Source: Erythrobacter sp. (GTDB lineage Bacteria > Pseudomonadota > Alphaproteobacteria > Sphingomonadales > Sphingomonadaceae). From it: a stretch of 64,000 bases of DNA. Positions 7,672 through 17,218 of this stretch are shown here, piece after piece. Within the stretch, counting starts at the first letter, position 1; the number at the start of each line of letters is the position of its first letter. A program made the position numbers and the translations under genes. The DNA lies in assembly GCA_024642335.1 (NCBI GenBank), contig JAHEBH010000001.1, positions 1 to 64,000 on the forward strand. The letters are read 5' to 3'. A model generated the notes under the pieces. That model saw nothing but the letters and a program-made list of their open reading frames with translations. It made no database searches and had not been told where the DNA came from.

Positions 7672-8503
7672 CGCCTGTCTGAATGCCTCGTCTCAACCAT
7701 TCCATACGCTGTTGGCTTGAACCGTGGGTGAAGCTCTCCTGGTTCACCTGCCGACCGGCGCTGCGCATCAGCGTATCGTCACCTATGGCATTGGCCGCGC
7801 GCATGCCTTCTTCCAGATCGCCCGGTTCGATCAAATTGCGGTTCCTGCCCGCCCACACGCCGGCATAGCAATCCGCCTGCAGCTCCATCCGCACCTGCAA
7901 CTGGTTGGCGCCGCCGGGATCCTGTTGCTGGGCGCTGCGGACCTGCTGCGCCAGGCCGGTGCGGGTCTGCACGTGATGGCCGTATTCGTGCGCCATCACA
8001 TAATAGCGCGCGAAATCGCCGCCAGCGCCCATCTGCTGTGCCATCTGGTCGTAGAAGGCGACGTCGATATTGATTGTCTCGTCTCCGGGGCAATAAAACG
8101 GCCCCATCGCGCTCGACGCAGGCCCGCAAGCGGTATTGATGCCGCCGCCCTGTATGAATTGCAGGAAGGGCGTATCGAACGGAACATTCGCCTCGCGAAA
8201 CAACGGTTCCCACGTCTCGTTCAGCGACGCGAGTGCGTTGCAGGATTCCAGTGAATAGGCATTGGCGGTGCAAACCTCTTCCGCGTTCTGCGGTTGGGAA
8301 GAAGGAATTTGCTGCTGCGGCGCAGCCTGCTGCACGCCTTCCACCACGCCTACCATCTGCGCCGGGTCCACGCCGAACACCAGCGCGCCGATCAGGACGA
8401 TAGCAATGCCGCCGCAACCGATACCGCCTGCGCGAACACCCGGACGGCCACCACCGCCGCGCCTTACCTTGATCGAACCCGGATTGAAGCGGTTTAGTCG
8501 CAT
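7634..8503 (-). CDS. YpfJ-type neutral zinc metallopeptidase
   Basis: A protein of 289 residues of the putative neutral zinc metallopeptidase (YpfJ) family. The order is typical: an Arg/Gly-rich cytosolic N-terminus (RFNPGSIKVRRGGGGRPG), one membrane anchor (GIAIVLIGALVFGV, about 32-45), a Gln/Pro linker, and a periplasmic catalytic domain with CGPASSAMGPFYCPGDETINID, HEYGH at 172-176 and the downstream ELQADCYAGVWAG with the third zinc ligand. ATG 8503 (MRLNRFNPGS) fits the family start. It is divergent from the 3-hydroxybutyrate dehydrogenase gene and its 3' end overlaps the next gene by 38 bases. Substrate unknown. Confidence 0.88.
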   Translation of the reverse strand: MRLNRFNPGSIKVRRGGGGRPGVRAGGIGCGGIAIVLIGALVFGVDPAQMVGVVEGVQQAAPQQQIPSSQPQNAEEVCTANAYSLESCNALASLNETWEPLFREANVPFDTPFLQFIQGGGINTACGPASSAMGPFYCPGDETINIDVAFYDQMAQQMGAGGDFARYYVMAHEYGHHVQTRTGLAQQVRSAQQQDPGGANQLQVRMELQADCYAGVWAGRNRNLIEPGDLEEGMRAANAIGDDTLMRSAGRQVNQESFTHGSSQQRMEWLRRGIQTGDDDQCDTFADLR

Positions 8504-8599
8504 AGATCCTCGTCTCTTTCTTGTGCACCTGCGAAAAGAAAGCTGGACCTCAGGTCCGTCCTCATGAAATCTAGGCCAATCTTTCACAAGGAGTCGAGT

Positions 8600-9355
8600 A
8601 TGTTCCTCCAAGGCAAGCGTGCCCTCGTCACCGGTTCGACCTCCGGGATCGGCCTGGGCATTGCGCGTGCACTCCATTCCGAGGGTGCGGAAGTGGTGCT
8701 CAACGGCTTTGGTGACGAGGCTGATATTGCGCAATTGTGCGAGGAACTGGGTGCAAGCCATGTCGGCGCGGACCTGACCAGCGTCACCGGTGTCGAGGAA
8801 CTGATGAAGAAGGCCGGCCGGGTCGATGTGCTCGTCAACAACGCCGGCATGCAACATGTCGCCCCGGTGGAGGAATTCCCGCCGGAAAAGTGGGAGGCGA
8901 TCATTGCGCTGAACCTCTCCTCTGCATTCCACACAGCGCGTCTTGCCGTGCCGCATATGAAGGAAGCGGGCTGGGGGCGCATCATCAACACCGCCAGCGC
9001 CCATTCGCTGACCGCCAGCCCGTTCAAGAGCGCCTATGTTGCAGCCAAGCACGGCATGGCCGGCCTGACCAAGACGCTGGCGCTGGAACTCGCCACCTTC
9101 AACATCACCGCCAATTGCATCAGCCCCGGCTATGTCTGGACCCCGCTGGTCGAAAACCAGATCCCCGATACGATGGTGGCCCGCAACATGACGCGCGAGC
9201 AGGTGATGAATGACGTGCTGCTCGCCAAGCAGCCGACCAAGAAGTTCGTCCAGGTAGAGGAAGTCGCTGCCATGGCTGTATTCCTCTGCCGTGACGAGGC
9301 GCAGAACATCAATGGCGCGAACATGTCCATCGATGGTGGCTGGACGGCCGAGTAA
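8600..9355 (+). CDS. bdhA: 3-hydroxybutyrate dehydrogenase (SDR)
   Basis: A 251-residue short-chain dehydrogenase. The NAD-binding TGSTSGIG is at residues 11-18, NNAG lies near 78, and the catalytic Ser/Tyr/Lys are visible in TASAHSLTASPFKSAYVAAKHG. The phrase NNAGMQHVAPVEEFPPEKW and the loop QIPDTMVARNMTREQVMNDVLL are characteristic of bacterial D-3-hydroxybutyrate dehydrogenases, which interconvert 3-hydroxybutyrate and acetoacetate in polyhydroxybutyrate and ketone-body use. ATG 8600 follows an AAGGAG site seven bases upstream. It is divergent from the zinc peptidase gene. Other SDR substrates cannot be excluded but the match is close. Confidence 0.88.
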   Translation: MFLQGKRALVTGSTSGIGLGIARALHSEGAEVVLNGFGDEADIAQLCEELGASHVGADLTSVTGVEELMKKAGRVDVLVNNAGMQHVAPVEEFPPEKWEAIIALNLSSAFHTARLAVPHMKEAGWGRIINTASAHSLTASPFKSAYVAAKHGMAGLTKTLALELATFNITANCISPGYVWTPLVENQIPDTMVARNMTREQVMNDVLLAKQPTKKFVQVEEVAAMAVFLCRDEAQNINGANMSIDGGWTAE

Positions 9356-9379
9356 TTGTGATTGCCTTTAATTGGTGGA

Positions 9380-10912
<1,533 letters not shown>

Positions 10913-10915
10913 GCC

Positions 10916-12094
10916 ATGACGCCGGCTGCGCGCGTCCAGGCCGCGATCGAGATACTCGATGTAATTATCGAGGCGGCGCTTGCGCGCGGCGCCCCGGCCG
11001 ATCGTCTGATTGCAGACTGGTTCCGCGGCCACCGTTTTGCAGGATCGAAGGACAAGCGCGCCATTCGCGAGCTTGTCTATCAGGCGATCCGTGCCTGCGG
11101 TCCGGTGCCGCAATCGGGCAGGGCGGCGATGCTGCGGCTTGTGCAGGTGAGCCCTACCCTGGCGGGCCTCTTCGATGGCTCACAATATGGTCCTCCCAAG
11201 ATCGGCGATGGCGAAATTCCCGCACAAGGCGGTGTCGCACCGCTTTGGCTTGCCGACCGGCTCTCCGCATCGGGGATTGCGGGAAAGGAAGCAGAGGCGC
11301 TGCTTGGGCGTGCCCCGCTGGACATCCGCGTCAACGCCTTGAAGGCCGACCCGGATGAGCTGGACTTGCCGGCACTCACGGAGAGGCTTCCGACTGCCCA
11401 CGGGCTGCGCCTGCCTTCGGGAACACAGATCGAGCGATGGGATGCTTACCAGAGCGGCCTGGTCGAAGTGCAGGATGCCGGAAGCCAGCTTGCTTGCGAG
11501 GCAGCCGGCGCTCGGCCCGGTGAGACGATTATCGATTTGTGTGCCGGGGCGGGCGGCAAGACGCTGGCACTCGCCGCTGCCATGCAGAACTCTGGCACGC
11601 TGGTCGCCTGCGACACCGATCGCCGCCGTCTGAGCCAGCTGCCGCCGCGCGCAGAAAGGGCAGGCGCGAAGATTGCCGAAACCATTCTGCTGGATCCGGG
11701 CAAGGAGATGGAAGCCCTGCACGACTGGCAAGGAAAGGCCGATGCCGTCCTGGTCGATGCGCCTTGCTCCGGCACCGGCACCTGGCGACGCAATCCCGAA
11801 AGCCGCTGGCGGCTGAGCGAACAGGAACTCGACCGGCTGACCCAGTTGCAACAGCATGTGCTTGGCGTGGCGGCAAGGCTGGTCAGGCCGGGCGGGCGGC
11901 TCATTTACGTGGTCTGTTCGCTGCTCGACGAGGAAGGCCCGCGCCAGGTCGTCCAATTCAGGGCGCAGCATGCCGATTTCAGGCCGGTGAAGCGGGCACT
12001 TCCCCTCGGGATGGAACATGGCACAGGCTGGCGTCTCACTCCGCACCGTGACGGGACGGACGGATTTTTCTTCTCCAGCCTCGTGCGCTCATGA
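10916..12094 (+). CDS. RsmB/NOP-family RNA (cytosine-C5) methyltransferase
   Basis: A 392-residue protein. The first 60 residues form a NusB-like helical start (AAIEILDVIIEAALARGAPADRLIADWFRG), followed by the pre-methyltransferase domain and an SAM-dependent domain from about residue 190. Visible motifs are DAGSQLACEA, IIDLCAGAGGKTLALAAAM (motif I), DAPCSGTGTWRRNPESRW (motif IV, Cys) and LIYVVCSLLDEEG (motif VI, the nucleophilic Cys). Both Cys residues required for m5C chemistry are present. Substrate is probably 16S rRNA, but whether it equals RsmB cannot be decided by eye. ATG follows the guaB stop by three bases. Confidence 0.88.
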   Translation: MTPAARVQAAIEILDVIIEAALARGAPADRLIADWFRGHRFAGSKDKRAIRELVYQAIRACGPVPQSGRAAMLRLVQVSPTLAGLFDGSQYGPPKIGDGEIPAQGGVAPLWLADRLSASGIAGKEAEALLGRAPLDIRVNALKADPDELDLPALTERLPTAHGLRLPSGTQIERWDAYQSGLVEVQDAGSQLACEAAGARPGETIIDLCAGAGGKTLALAAAMQNSGTLVACDTDRRRLSQLPPRAERAGAKIAETILLDPGKEMEALHDWQGKADAVLVDAPCSGTGTWRRNPESRWRLSEQELDRLTQLQQHVLGVAARLVRPGGRLIYVVCSLLDEEGPRQVVQFRAQHADFRPVKRALPLGMEHGTGWRLTPHRDGTDGFFFSSLVRS

Positions 12095-12157
12095 TAGCTT
12101 GAAAACATGACGCCGGACGCTAGCTTACCTGCCAGGCCCGCACTCAAGGAGGTCGTG

Positions 12158-12661
12158 ATGCGTTTTGCACCCTTTGCCATTGCCATATCGATGCTCGCTG
12201 CGGTGAGCGGCAGCGCAGGGCTTGCCAACGGGCAGCAGGTTGACGCCCGCGCGCAGGCGCTTGTTGCCGATGGTCAGGCGCAACTCGCTGCAGGTGACGT
12301 GCAGGCAGCAATCGATTCCTTCGAAGCCGCGCTGGTGATCGAACCGGGTTTTGGCAATATCTATGTCCACCTTGCCGAAGCCGCGCGGCAGGACGGGCTG
12401 CAGGGCAAGGCGATCCGCTATTACCGCGAGGCGCTGGAGCACGATCCGGAAAATGTCGCAGCCATATCGGGCGAGGGCGAAGCGCTGGCCGAAAAGGGCG
12501 CCATCGACAATGCACGCGAACTTCTTGTCCGTGTGCAGGACCTGTGTGGTGGCGAATGCATGGAAGCAACGGATTTGGCCGCCGCCATCGAACGCGGGCC
12601 GATCCTGCCGGTAGTTACGGCAGAGGCTTCCTCGGGCGATTCCGCCGTTACTGCAAATTGA
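12158..12661 (+). CDS. Secreted tetratricopeptide-repeat protein
   Basis: A protein of 167 residues with a signal peptide (MRFAPFAIAISMLAAVSGSA, cleavage near residue 25) and two to three TPR-like helical repeats: ALVADGQAQLAAGDVQAAIDSFEAAL, GNIYVHLAEAARQDGLQGKAIRYYREAL, and NVAAISGEGEALAEKGAIDNARELL. TPRs mediate protein contacts, here in the periplasm. Two Cys residues (DLCGGECME) could form a disulfide. ATG 12158 follows an excellent AAGGAGG site; an upstream in-frame ATG at 12107 lacks one. Its stop codon directly abuts the stop of convergent rppH, with no spacer. Function unknown. Confidence 0.75.
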   Translation: MRFAPFAIAISMLAAVSGSAGLANGQQVDARAQALVADGQAQLAAGDVQAAIDSFEAALVIEPGFGNIYVHLAEAARQDGLQGKAIRYYREALEHDPENVAAISGEGEALAEKGAIDNARELLVRVQDLCGGECMEATDLAAAIERGPILPVVTAEASSGDSAVTAN

Positions 12662-13144
12662 TCAGATCAGTTCCGCAAACCCGTCTACAATCGTCTGATA
12701 GACGGTCTTCTTGAAGGGCACGATAAGCTCGGGCAGCAGCATCGGCTCGACCCATTTCCATTCGCAGAATTCGGGATGCTTGTGGGCGTTGAGGTCGATG
12801 TCACGGTCTTCACCGGTAAAGCGGGTCAAGTACCAGGTCTGGCGCTGGCCGATGTACTTGCCGCCCCACAACTTGCCCTGCAATTCCGGCGGCAAGTCAT
12901 AGAAGAGTTCGCGGCCCAGCGTGCCGAGAATCTGCAGATGCGCGGCTTTGACGCCGGTTTCCTCATCCAGTTCGCGCAGCATGGCCTGGTCCATGTCCTC
13001 GCCCGGATCGACGCCTCCCTGCGGCATCTGCCACCAGTCGCCTTCCTTGTTGTCGATGCGCTTTCCGACAAAGGCATGGCCAGCGGCATTCACCATCATG
13101 GTGCCGACACAGGGGCGATAGAGGATGGGATCGGGATTGCTCAT
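12662..13144 (-). CDS. rppH: RNA pyrophosphohydrolase (Nudix)
   Basis: A 160-residue Nudix hydrolase. The Nudix box GGVDPGEDMDQAMLRELDEETG matches GX5EX7REUXEEXGU with all catalytic Glu residues. The N-terminus YRPCVGTMMVNAAGHAFVGKR and WQMPQGG, plus the C-terminal EFCEWKWVEPMLLPELIVPFKK, are specific to the RppH/NudH subgroup that removes pyrophosphate from 5'-triphosphate RNA and triggers RNase E decay. Length equals that of the family. It is convergent with the TPR gene and divergent from korA. Confidence 0.92.
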   Translation of the reverse strand: MSNPDPILYRPCVGTMMVNAAGHAFVGKRIDNKEGDWWQMPQGGVDPGEDMDQAMLRELDEETGVKAAHLQILGTLGRELFYDLPPELQGKLWGGKYIGQRQTWYLTRFTGEDRDIDLNAHKHPEFCEWKWVEPMLLPELIVPFKKTVYQTIVDGFAELI

Positions 13145-13297
13145 TGCTGACGCCGATAATCAAAGTGGTGGACCATTTCTATGCTGACATTGCGGCTTGA
13201 ACAGAAAAACTTGATTGCTGCATGAAGGGAGCGGGCCTAGGTGCCTCGTCCAGATTGGCTTTAGACAGGCGCAGATTGCGTGAAACAGGATCCGACG

Positions 13298-15190
13298 ATG
13301 GCAACCAAGGCGGCTGAAAACCCCGCTTCCATTTCCACCGAAAGCGCGCCCGATGCAGTGGTTGTCCGCTTTGCCGGTGACAGCGGCGACGGCATGCAGC
13401 TCACAGGCGGGCAGTTCACGCTGTCTACCGCGCTTGCGGGCAATGACCTGGCGACTTTCCCGGACTTCCCGGCAGAAATCCGTGCGCCGCAGGGCACGCT
13501 GTTCGGCGTCTCCGCTTTCCAGATCAATTTCGGTAGCCGGGAGATAAGTACCGCCGGTGACGAGCCCGATGTACTGGTGGCGATGAATCCCGCCGCGCTG
13601 AAGGTTAACCTCGACGCGCTGAAGCCCGGCGGGTTGATCATCGCCGACACGGGCGAGTTCACCAAGCGCAATCTCGACAAGGCCAAATACGATACCAACC
13701 CGCTGGAAGACGGCAGCCTGGCCAGGTGGGATGTGCTGGCCTTCGATATCTCCGCGCTGACGATCGAGGCGGTGAAACCCTTCGGTCTCGGCAACAAGGA
13801 CGCCTTGCGGTCCAAGAACATGTGGACGCTGGGCCTGGCGTTGTGGATGTTCGACCGTGATCGCCAGCCGATCGTCGACTGGCTCAAGGCCAAGTTCAAG
13901 ACCAAGCCCGAGATTGCGGATGCCAATATCGCCGCGCTCAACGCCGGGCACGCCTATGGCGAGACGGCAGAGCTTTCCGGCCCGCTGAAGAAGGTGCACA
14001 TCGATCCGGTTCCCGCCGAACCAGGTCTCTATCGCACCATCACCGGCGCGGAAGCCGTGTCTCTCGGACTTGTTGCGGGTGCGCAGCTCGCCGGCCTGCC
14101 GATGTTTTTCGGCGGCTATCCGATCACGCCGGCAAGTTCGATCCTGCATTATCTCGTGCGGCTGAAGGAATTCGGCATCACCACTTTCCAGGCGGAAGAC
14201 GAGATTGCCGCAATCTGCGCTGCGATTGGTGCAAGCTATGCGGGGCAGTTGGGCGTCACCAGTTCTTCCGGTCCCGGAATCGCGCTGAAGGGTGAGGCGA
14301 TGGGCCTTGCCATCATGACCGAACTGCCGCTGGTCATTGTGAACAGCCAGCGCGGCGGCCCTTCGACGGGTCTGCCGACGAAGACCGAGCAGAGCGATCT
14401 TTACCAGGCGGTCTATGGCCGCAATGGCGATGCGCCCCTGCCGGTGATCGCCGCCAGTTCGCCCGGTGACGTGTTCGAATGCGCGATCGAGGCCTGCCGC
14501 ATCGCGGTGGAGTACATGACGCCGGTGATGCTGCTGACAGATGGCTATATCGCCAATGCGGCGGAGCCGTGGAAGGTTCCCGATCCCGACACGTTCAAGC
14601 CCTTCACCGTGAAGTTCCTGCAGCAAAAGAACGCTACGGATGCGGAGGGCAATCCCAGGTTGCTGCCCTACAAGCGCGATGCCAAGGGCGCCCGTCCGTG
14701 GATCAAGCCGGGCACGCCGGGTCTGATGCATCGCATCGGCGGCATCGAAAAGCAGGTTGATACGGGCAATATCGACTATTCGCCGGATAACCACCAGGCG
14801 ATGACCGATGCCCGCAGGGACAAGATTGAAGGTATCGCCAGGGACATCCCGCTACAGGGCGTGACGCTGGGTGAAGAGGGCGGAAAGCTGGCGGTCGTCG
14901 GTTGGGGGTCCACCTTCGGGCCGATCCGCCGTGCGGTGGACAATTGCCGCAATCGCGGGCTCGATGTCAGCCACATCCATTTCCGTCATATCTGGCCGTT
15001 GCCCGCAAACTCGGGCGAGTTGCTGCGCAAGTATGACAAGATACTGGTGCCCGAGATGAACACCGGCCAGTTCAAGACCGTGCTGCGCGACCAGCTTCTG
15101 GTGGATGCGCGGCCCTATACCAAGACGAGTGGGCAGCCCTTCAAGATCGCTGAACTTGAAGCGGCTATCGAACTGGCGCTGGCGGAGTGA
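13298..15190 (+). CDS. korA: 2-oxoglutarate:ferredoxin oxidoreductase, fused gamma-alpha subunit
   Basis: A protein of 630 residues, a fusion of the gamma domain (first 190 residues, starting VVRFAGDSGDGMQLTGGQF) and the alpha domain (from about 230: ITGAEAVSLGLVAGAQLAGLPMFFGGYPITPASSILHYL, then TSSSGPGIALKGEAMGLA and NSQRGGPSTGLPTKTEQSDL). With KorB it would convert 2-oxoglutarate and CoA to succinyl-CoA and reduced ferredoxin. ATG 13298 has AGGA nine bases upstream; an in-frame GTG at 13280 is the alternative. Its stop overlaps korB (GTGA). No ferredoxin gene is adjacent. The oxygen-tolerant KorAB form is known in aerobes; specificity for 2-oxoglutarate over pyruvate is inferred from subunit layout. 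Confidence 0.9.
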   Translation: MATKAAENPASISTESAPDAVVVRFAGDSGDGMQLTGGQFTLSTALAGNDLATFPDFPAEIRAPQGTLFGVSAFQINFGSREISTAGDEPDVLVAMNPAALKVNLDALKPGGLIIADTGEFTKRNLDKAKYDTNPLEDGSLARWDVLAFDISALTIEAVKPFGLGNKDALRSKNMWTLGLALWMFDRDRQPIVDWLKAKFKTKPEIADANIAALNAGHAYGETAELSGPLKKVHIDPVPAEPGLYRTITGAEAVSLGLVAGAQLAGLPMFFGGYPITPASSILHYLVRLKEFGITTFQAEDEIAAICAAIGASYAGQLGVTSSSGPGIALKGEAMGLAIMTELPLVIVNSQRGGPSTGLPTKTEQSDLYQAVYGRNGDAPLPVIAASSPGDVFECAIEACRIAVEYMTPVMLLTDGYIANAAEPWKVPDPDTFKPFTVKFLQQKNATDAEGNPRLLPYKRDAKGARPWIKPGTPGLMHRIGGIEKQVDTGNIDYSPDNHQAMTDARRDKIEGIARDIPLQGVTLGEEGGKLAVVGWGSTFGPIRRAVDNCRNRGLDVSHIHFRHIWPLPANSGELLRKYDKILVPEMNTGQFKTVLRDQLLVDARPYTKTSGQPFKIAELEAAIELALAE

Positions 15191-16230
15191 GCGCGATGAC
15201 CGAAGTGACCAAAGTCGAAACCACGCTCAAGGACTGGGAAACCGATCAGGAAGTCCGCTGGTGCCCGGGTTGCGGTGACTATGCGATCCTCAAGGCTGTG
15301 CAGCGCACGCTGCCGCAGATTGGCGCCGATCCGGCCAACACGGTCTTTGTGTCGGGTATCGGCTGCTCCAGCCGTTTCCCCTATTACATGGAGACCTACG
15401 GCTTTCATACGATCCACGGACGCGCGCCAGCCTTTGCCACTGGCGTAAAGCTGGCCAATCCCGATCTCGATGTGTGGCTGGTGACGGGCGACGGCGATGG
15501 GCTGTCGATTGGCGGCAACCATCTGATGCATGTGCTGCGCCGCAATGTGAACATGCAGATCATGCTGTTCAACAACGAGATTTACGGCCTCACCAAGGGA
15601 CAATATTCTCCCACCAGCCGGGAAGGTACGAAGAGTCCGTCCACACCGATCGGTTCGGTCGACCACCCGGCCCGGCCTTGCGCCTTTGCGCTGGGCAGCG
15701 GTGCGCGTTTTGTCGCGCGCGGTTTCGACGTGTCGAAGAAGCTGCCCGAAGTGCTGATCGCCGCGCATGAGCACAAGGGCGCGGCCTTTATCGAAATCTT
15801 CCAGAACTGCATCGTTTACAACAAGGACGTGTTTGACGATTTCGCCGCGCCCAAGGGTGCGGAGGACCAGCAGCTGTGGGTCGAGCATGGCGAGCCGCTG
15901 CTCTATGCAGGCGGAACCAGGGGTCTGTCGCTTGATCGGGAAAACTGCTGCCTCAAGATTGTCGAAGTCGTCGATGGTGATTGGGAAGCTGCCGGCGTGG
16001 CCGTGCACGATGTGAAGAACCGTGCGCTGGCGCACATGCTGGTCGAACTGCGCTTCGGCGAATTCCCGATGGCGCTGGGCGTTCTCTACAACGATCCGCA
16101 CCCGACTTTAGAGGAAGGCGTTGCTGCCGAGCGCGCAGCGGCGACCAAGGGCAAGGACGCCAGTCTCGCCAAGCTGCTGGGCAAGGGCCAGACCTGGACC
16201 GTCGAGGCCGAAGGCGGCCCGCACCTGTAA
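15187..16230 (+). CDS. korB: 2-oxoglutarate:ferredoxin oxidoreductase, beta subunit
   Basis: A protein of 347 residues carrying thiamine diphosphate and one [4Fe-4S] cluster. Cluster ligands begin at VRWCPGCGDYAILK and continue with GIGCSSRFPYYM. The TPP/Mg site is TGDGDGLSIGGNHLMHVLRRN with LFNNEIYGLTKGQYSPTS. GTG 15187 overlaps the korA stop by four bases, giving strict coupling; ATG 15196 is an alternative that would shorten it by three residues. The complex is cytoplasmic and would feed reduced ferredoxin to biosynthesis while serving the TCA step between 2-oxoglutarate and succinyl-CoA. Confidence 0.92.
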   Translation: MSAMTEVTKVETTLKDWETDQEVRWCPGCGDYAILKAVQRTLPQIGADPANTVFVSGIGCSSRFPYYMETYGFHTIHGRAPAFATGVKLANPDLDVWLVTGDGDGLSIGGNHLMHVLRRNVNMQIMLFNNEIYGLTKGQYSPTSREGTKSPSTPIGSVDHPARPCAFALGSGARFVARGFDVSKKLPEVLIAAHEHKGAAFIEIFQNCIVYNKDVFDDFAAPKGAEDQQLWVEHGEPLLYAGGTRGLSLDRENCCLKIVEVVDGDWEAAGVAVHDVKNRALAHMLVELRFGEFPMALGVLYNDPHPTLEEGVAAERAAATKGKDASLAKLLGKGQTWTVEAEGGPHL

Positions 16231-16248
16231 GGCGGGATGGGGTGAGCG

Positions 16249-17166
16249 ATGGATAATCTCACCCACGGCCTTGTCGGTGCTCTGCTGGGCCAATGCGGCC
16301 TGAAGAGGAAGACCGGGCTCGTCATGCCCGCGCTGATTTTCGGCGCGAACCTGCCCGATGTGGATGCTGCCTGCTTCTTCTGGCTGGAGGGGCAGGGACA
16401 TCTGGGTTTCCGGCGCGGGATCACGCATGGGCCGATTGCCTGGGTCATCCTCCCGCTGGTGCTTGCCGGACTGTTATGGGGCTGGGATCGCTGGCAGATG
16501 AAGCGAGGGAAGCGGCCTGAAAAGCGCCTGCCGGTCGACTTCAAATGGCTCTATCTCCTGAGTTTCATTGCTTGTCTGTCGCACCCCGCACTCGACTGGA
16601 TGAATGTCTATGGCATCCGCCTGCTCGAACCGTTTTCGAGTCAGTGGTTCTATGGCGATATACTTTTCATCATCGATGTCTGGCTCTGGGCATTGCTGAT
16701 CGGATCAGTGTGGTTTTCCCTGCGGCGGGAGAAGCGGGGCGGGGAATGGATGAAGCCCGCGCGCACGGCGCTGGCGGTGATGCTGGCCTACATCGGCGTG
16801 AATGCATCGATAACATGGTACGCTGAAACCCGCGCTGCGGGTGATGCGCCATACCACCGTACCAACATCGCCAGCCCGCTACCCTTTGCCTTTTGGCAGC
16901 GTCAAATGATCACAGGTAATGGCGATGGCCATTGGTGGATCGATGGCAAGGAATTGGGCGATTTCGACCTGCTCGAAAAGGACAAGCCCGATATCATCGC
17001 TGCCGTACCCGAAGCCGCGCCGTTCCTCTTCTGGTCGCGCACGCCGTTGATCACTGTCACGCAGGACGGGCGCTATCTTTTGCGCGATGCGCGCTACCTG
17101 GGGCGCGGGGAGGGCGGGTTTACCATCGAATTGCCCGCCGAAGTGTGTGAACCACAAGACCTTTAG
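16249..17166 (+). CDS. YdjM/DUF457-type inner-membrane metal-dependent hydrolase
   Basis: A protein of 305 residues. It starts MDNLTHGLVGALLGQ and continues with GANLPDVDA and FRRGITHGPIAWVILPL, the His/Asp pattern of the LexA-regulated membrane-bound hydrolase family (DUF457, YdjM/YbcI). Further membrane segments are LYLLSFIACLSHPALDWMN, DILFIIDVWLWALLIGSVWF and TALAVMLAYIGVNASITWY, followed by a soluble C-terminal 110 residues. The family is proposed to bind metal and hydrolyse an unknown substrate at the inner membrane. It follows korB by 18 bases, so it may be co-transcribed, although no functional link is obvious. Confidence 0.75.
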   Translation: MDNLTHGLVGALLGQCGLKRKTGLVMPALIFGANLPDVDAACFFWLEGQGHLGFRRGITHGPIAWVILPLVLAGLLWGWDRWQMKRGKRPEKRLPVDFKWLYLLSFIACLSHPALDWMNVYGIRLLEPFSSQWFYGDILFIIDVWLWALLIGSVWFSLRREKRGGEWMKPARTALAVMLAYIGVNASITWYAETRAAGDAPYHRTNIASPLPFAFWQRQMITGNGDGHWWIDGKELGDFDLLEKDKPDIIAAVPEAAPFLFWSRTPLITVTQDGRYLLRDARYLGRGEGGFTIELPAEVCEPQDL

Positions 17167-17218
17167 TGTCTGACGTACCCCCTTGTGACACAGGCGCGCA
17201 CTCGCCATATCAACTGTC

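Noticed and set aside
13160-14794. A 544-codon minus-strand frame opposite korA.
   Set aside because: Low-complexity, Arg- and Gly-rich and without motifs, while korA on the other strand is unmistakable.
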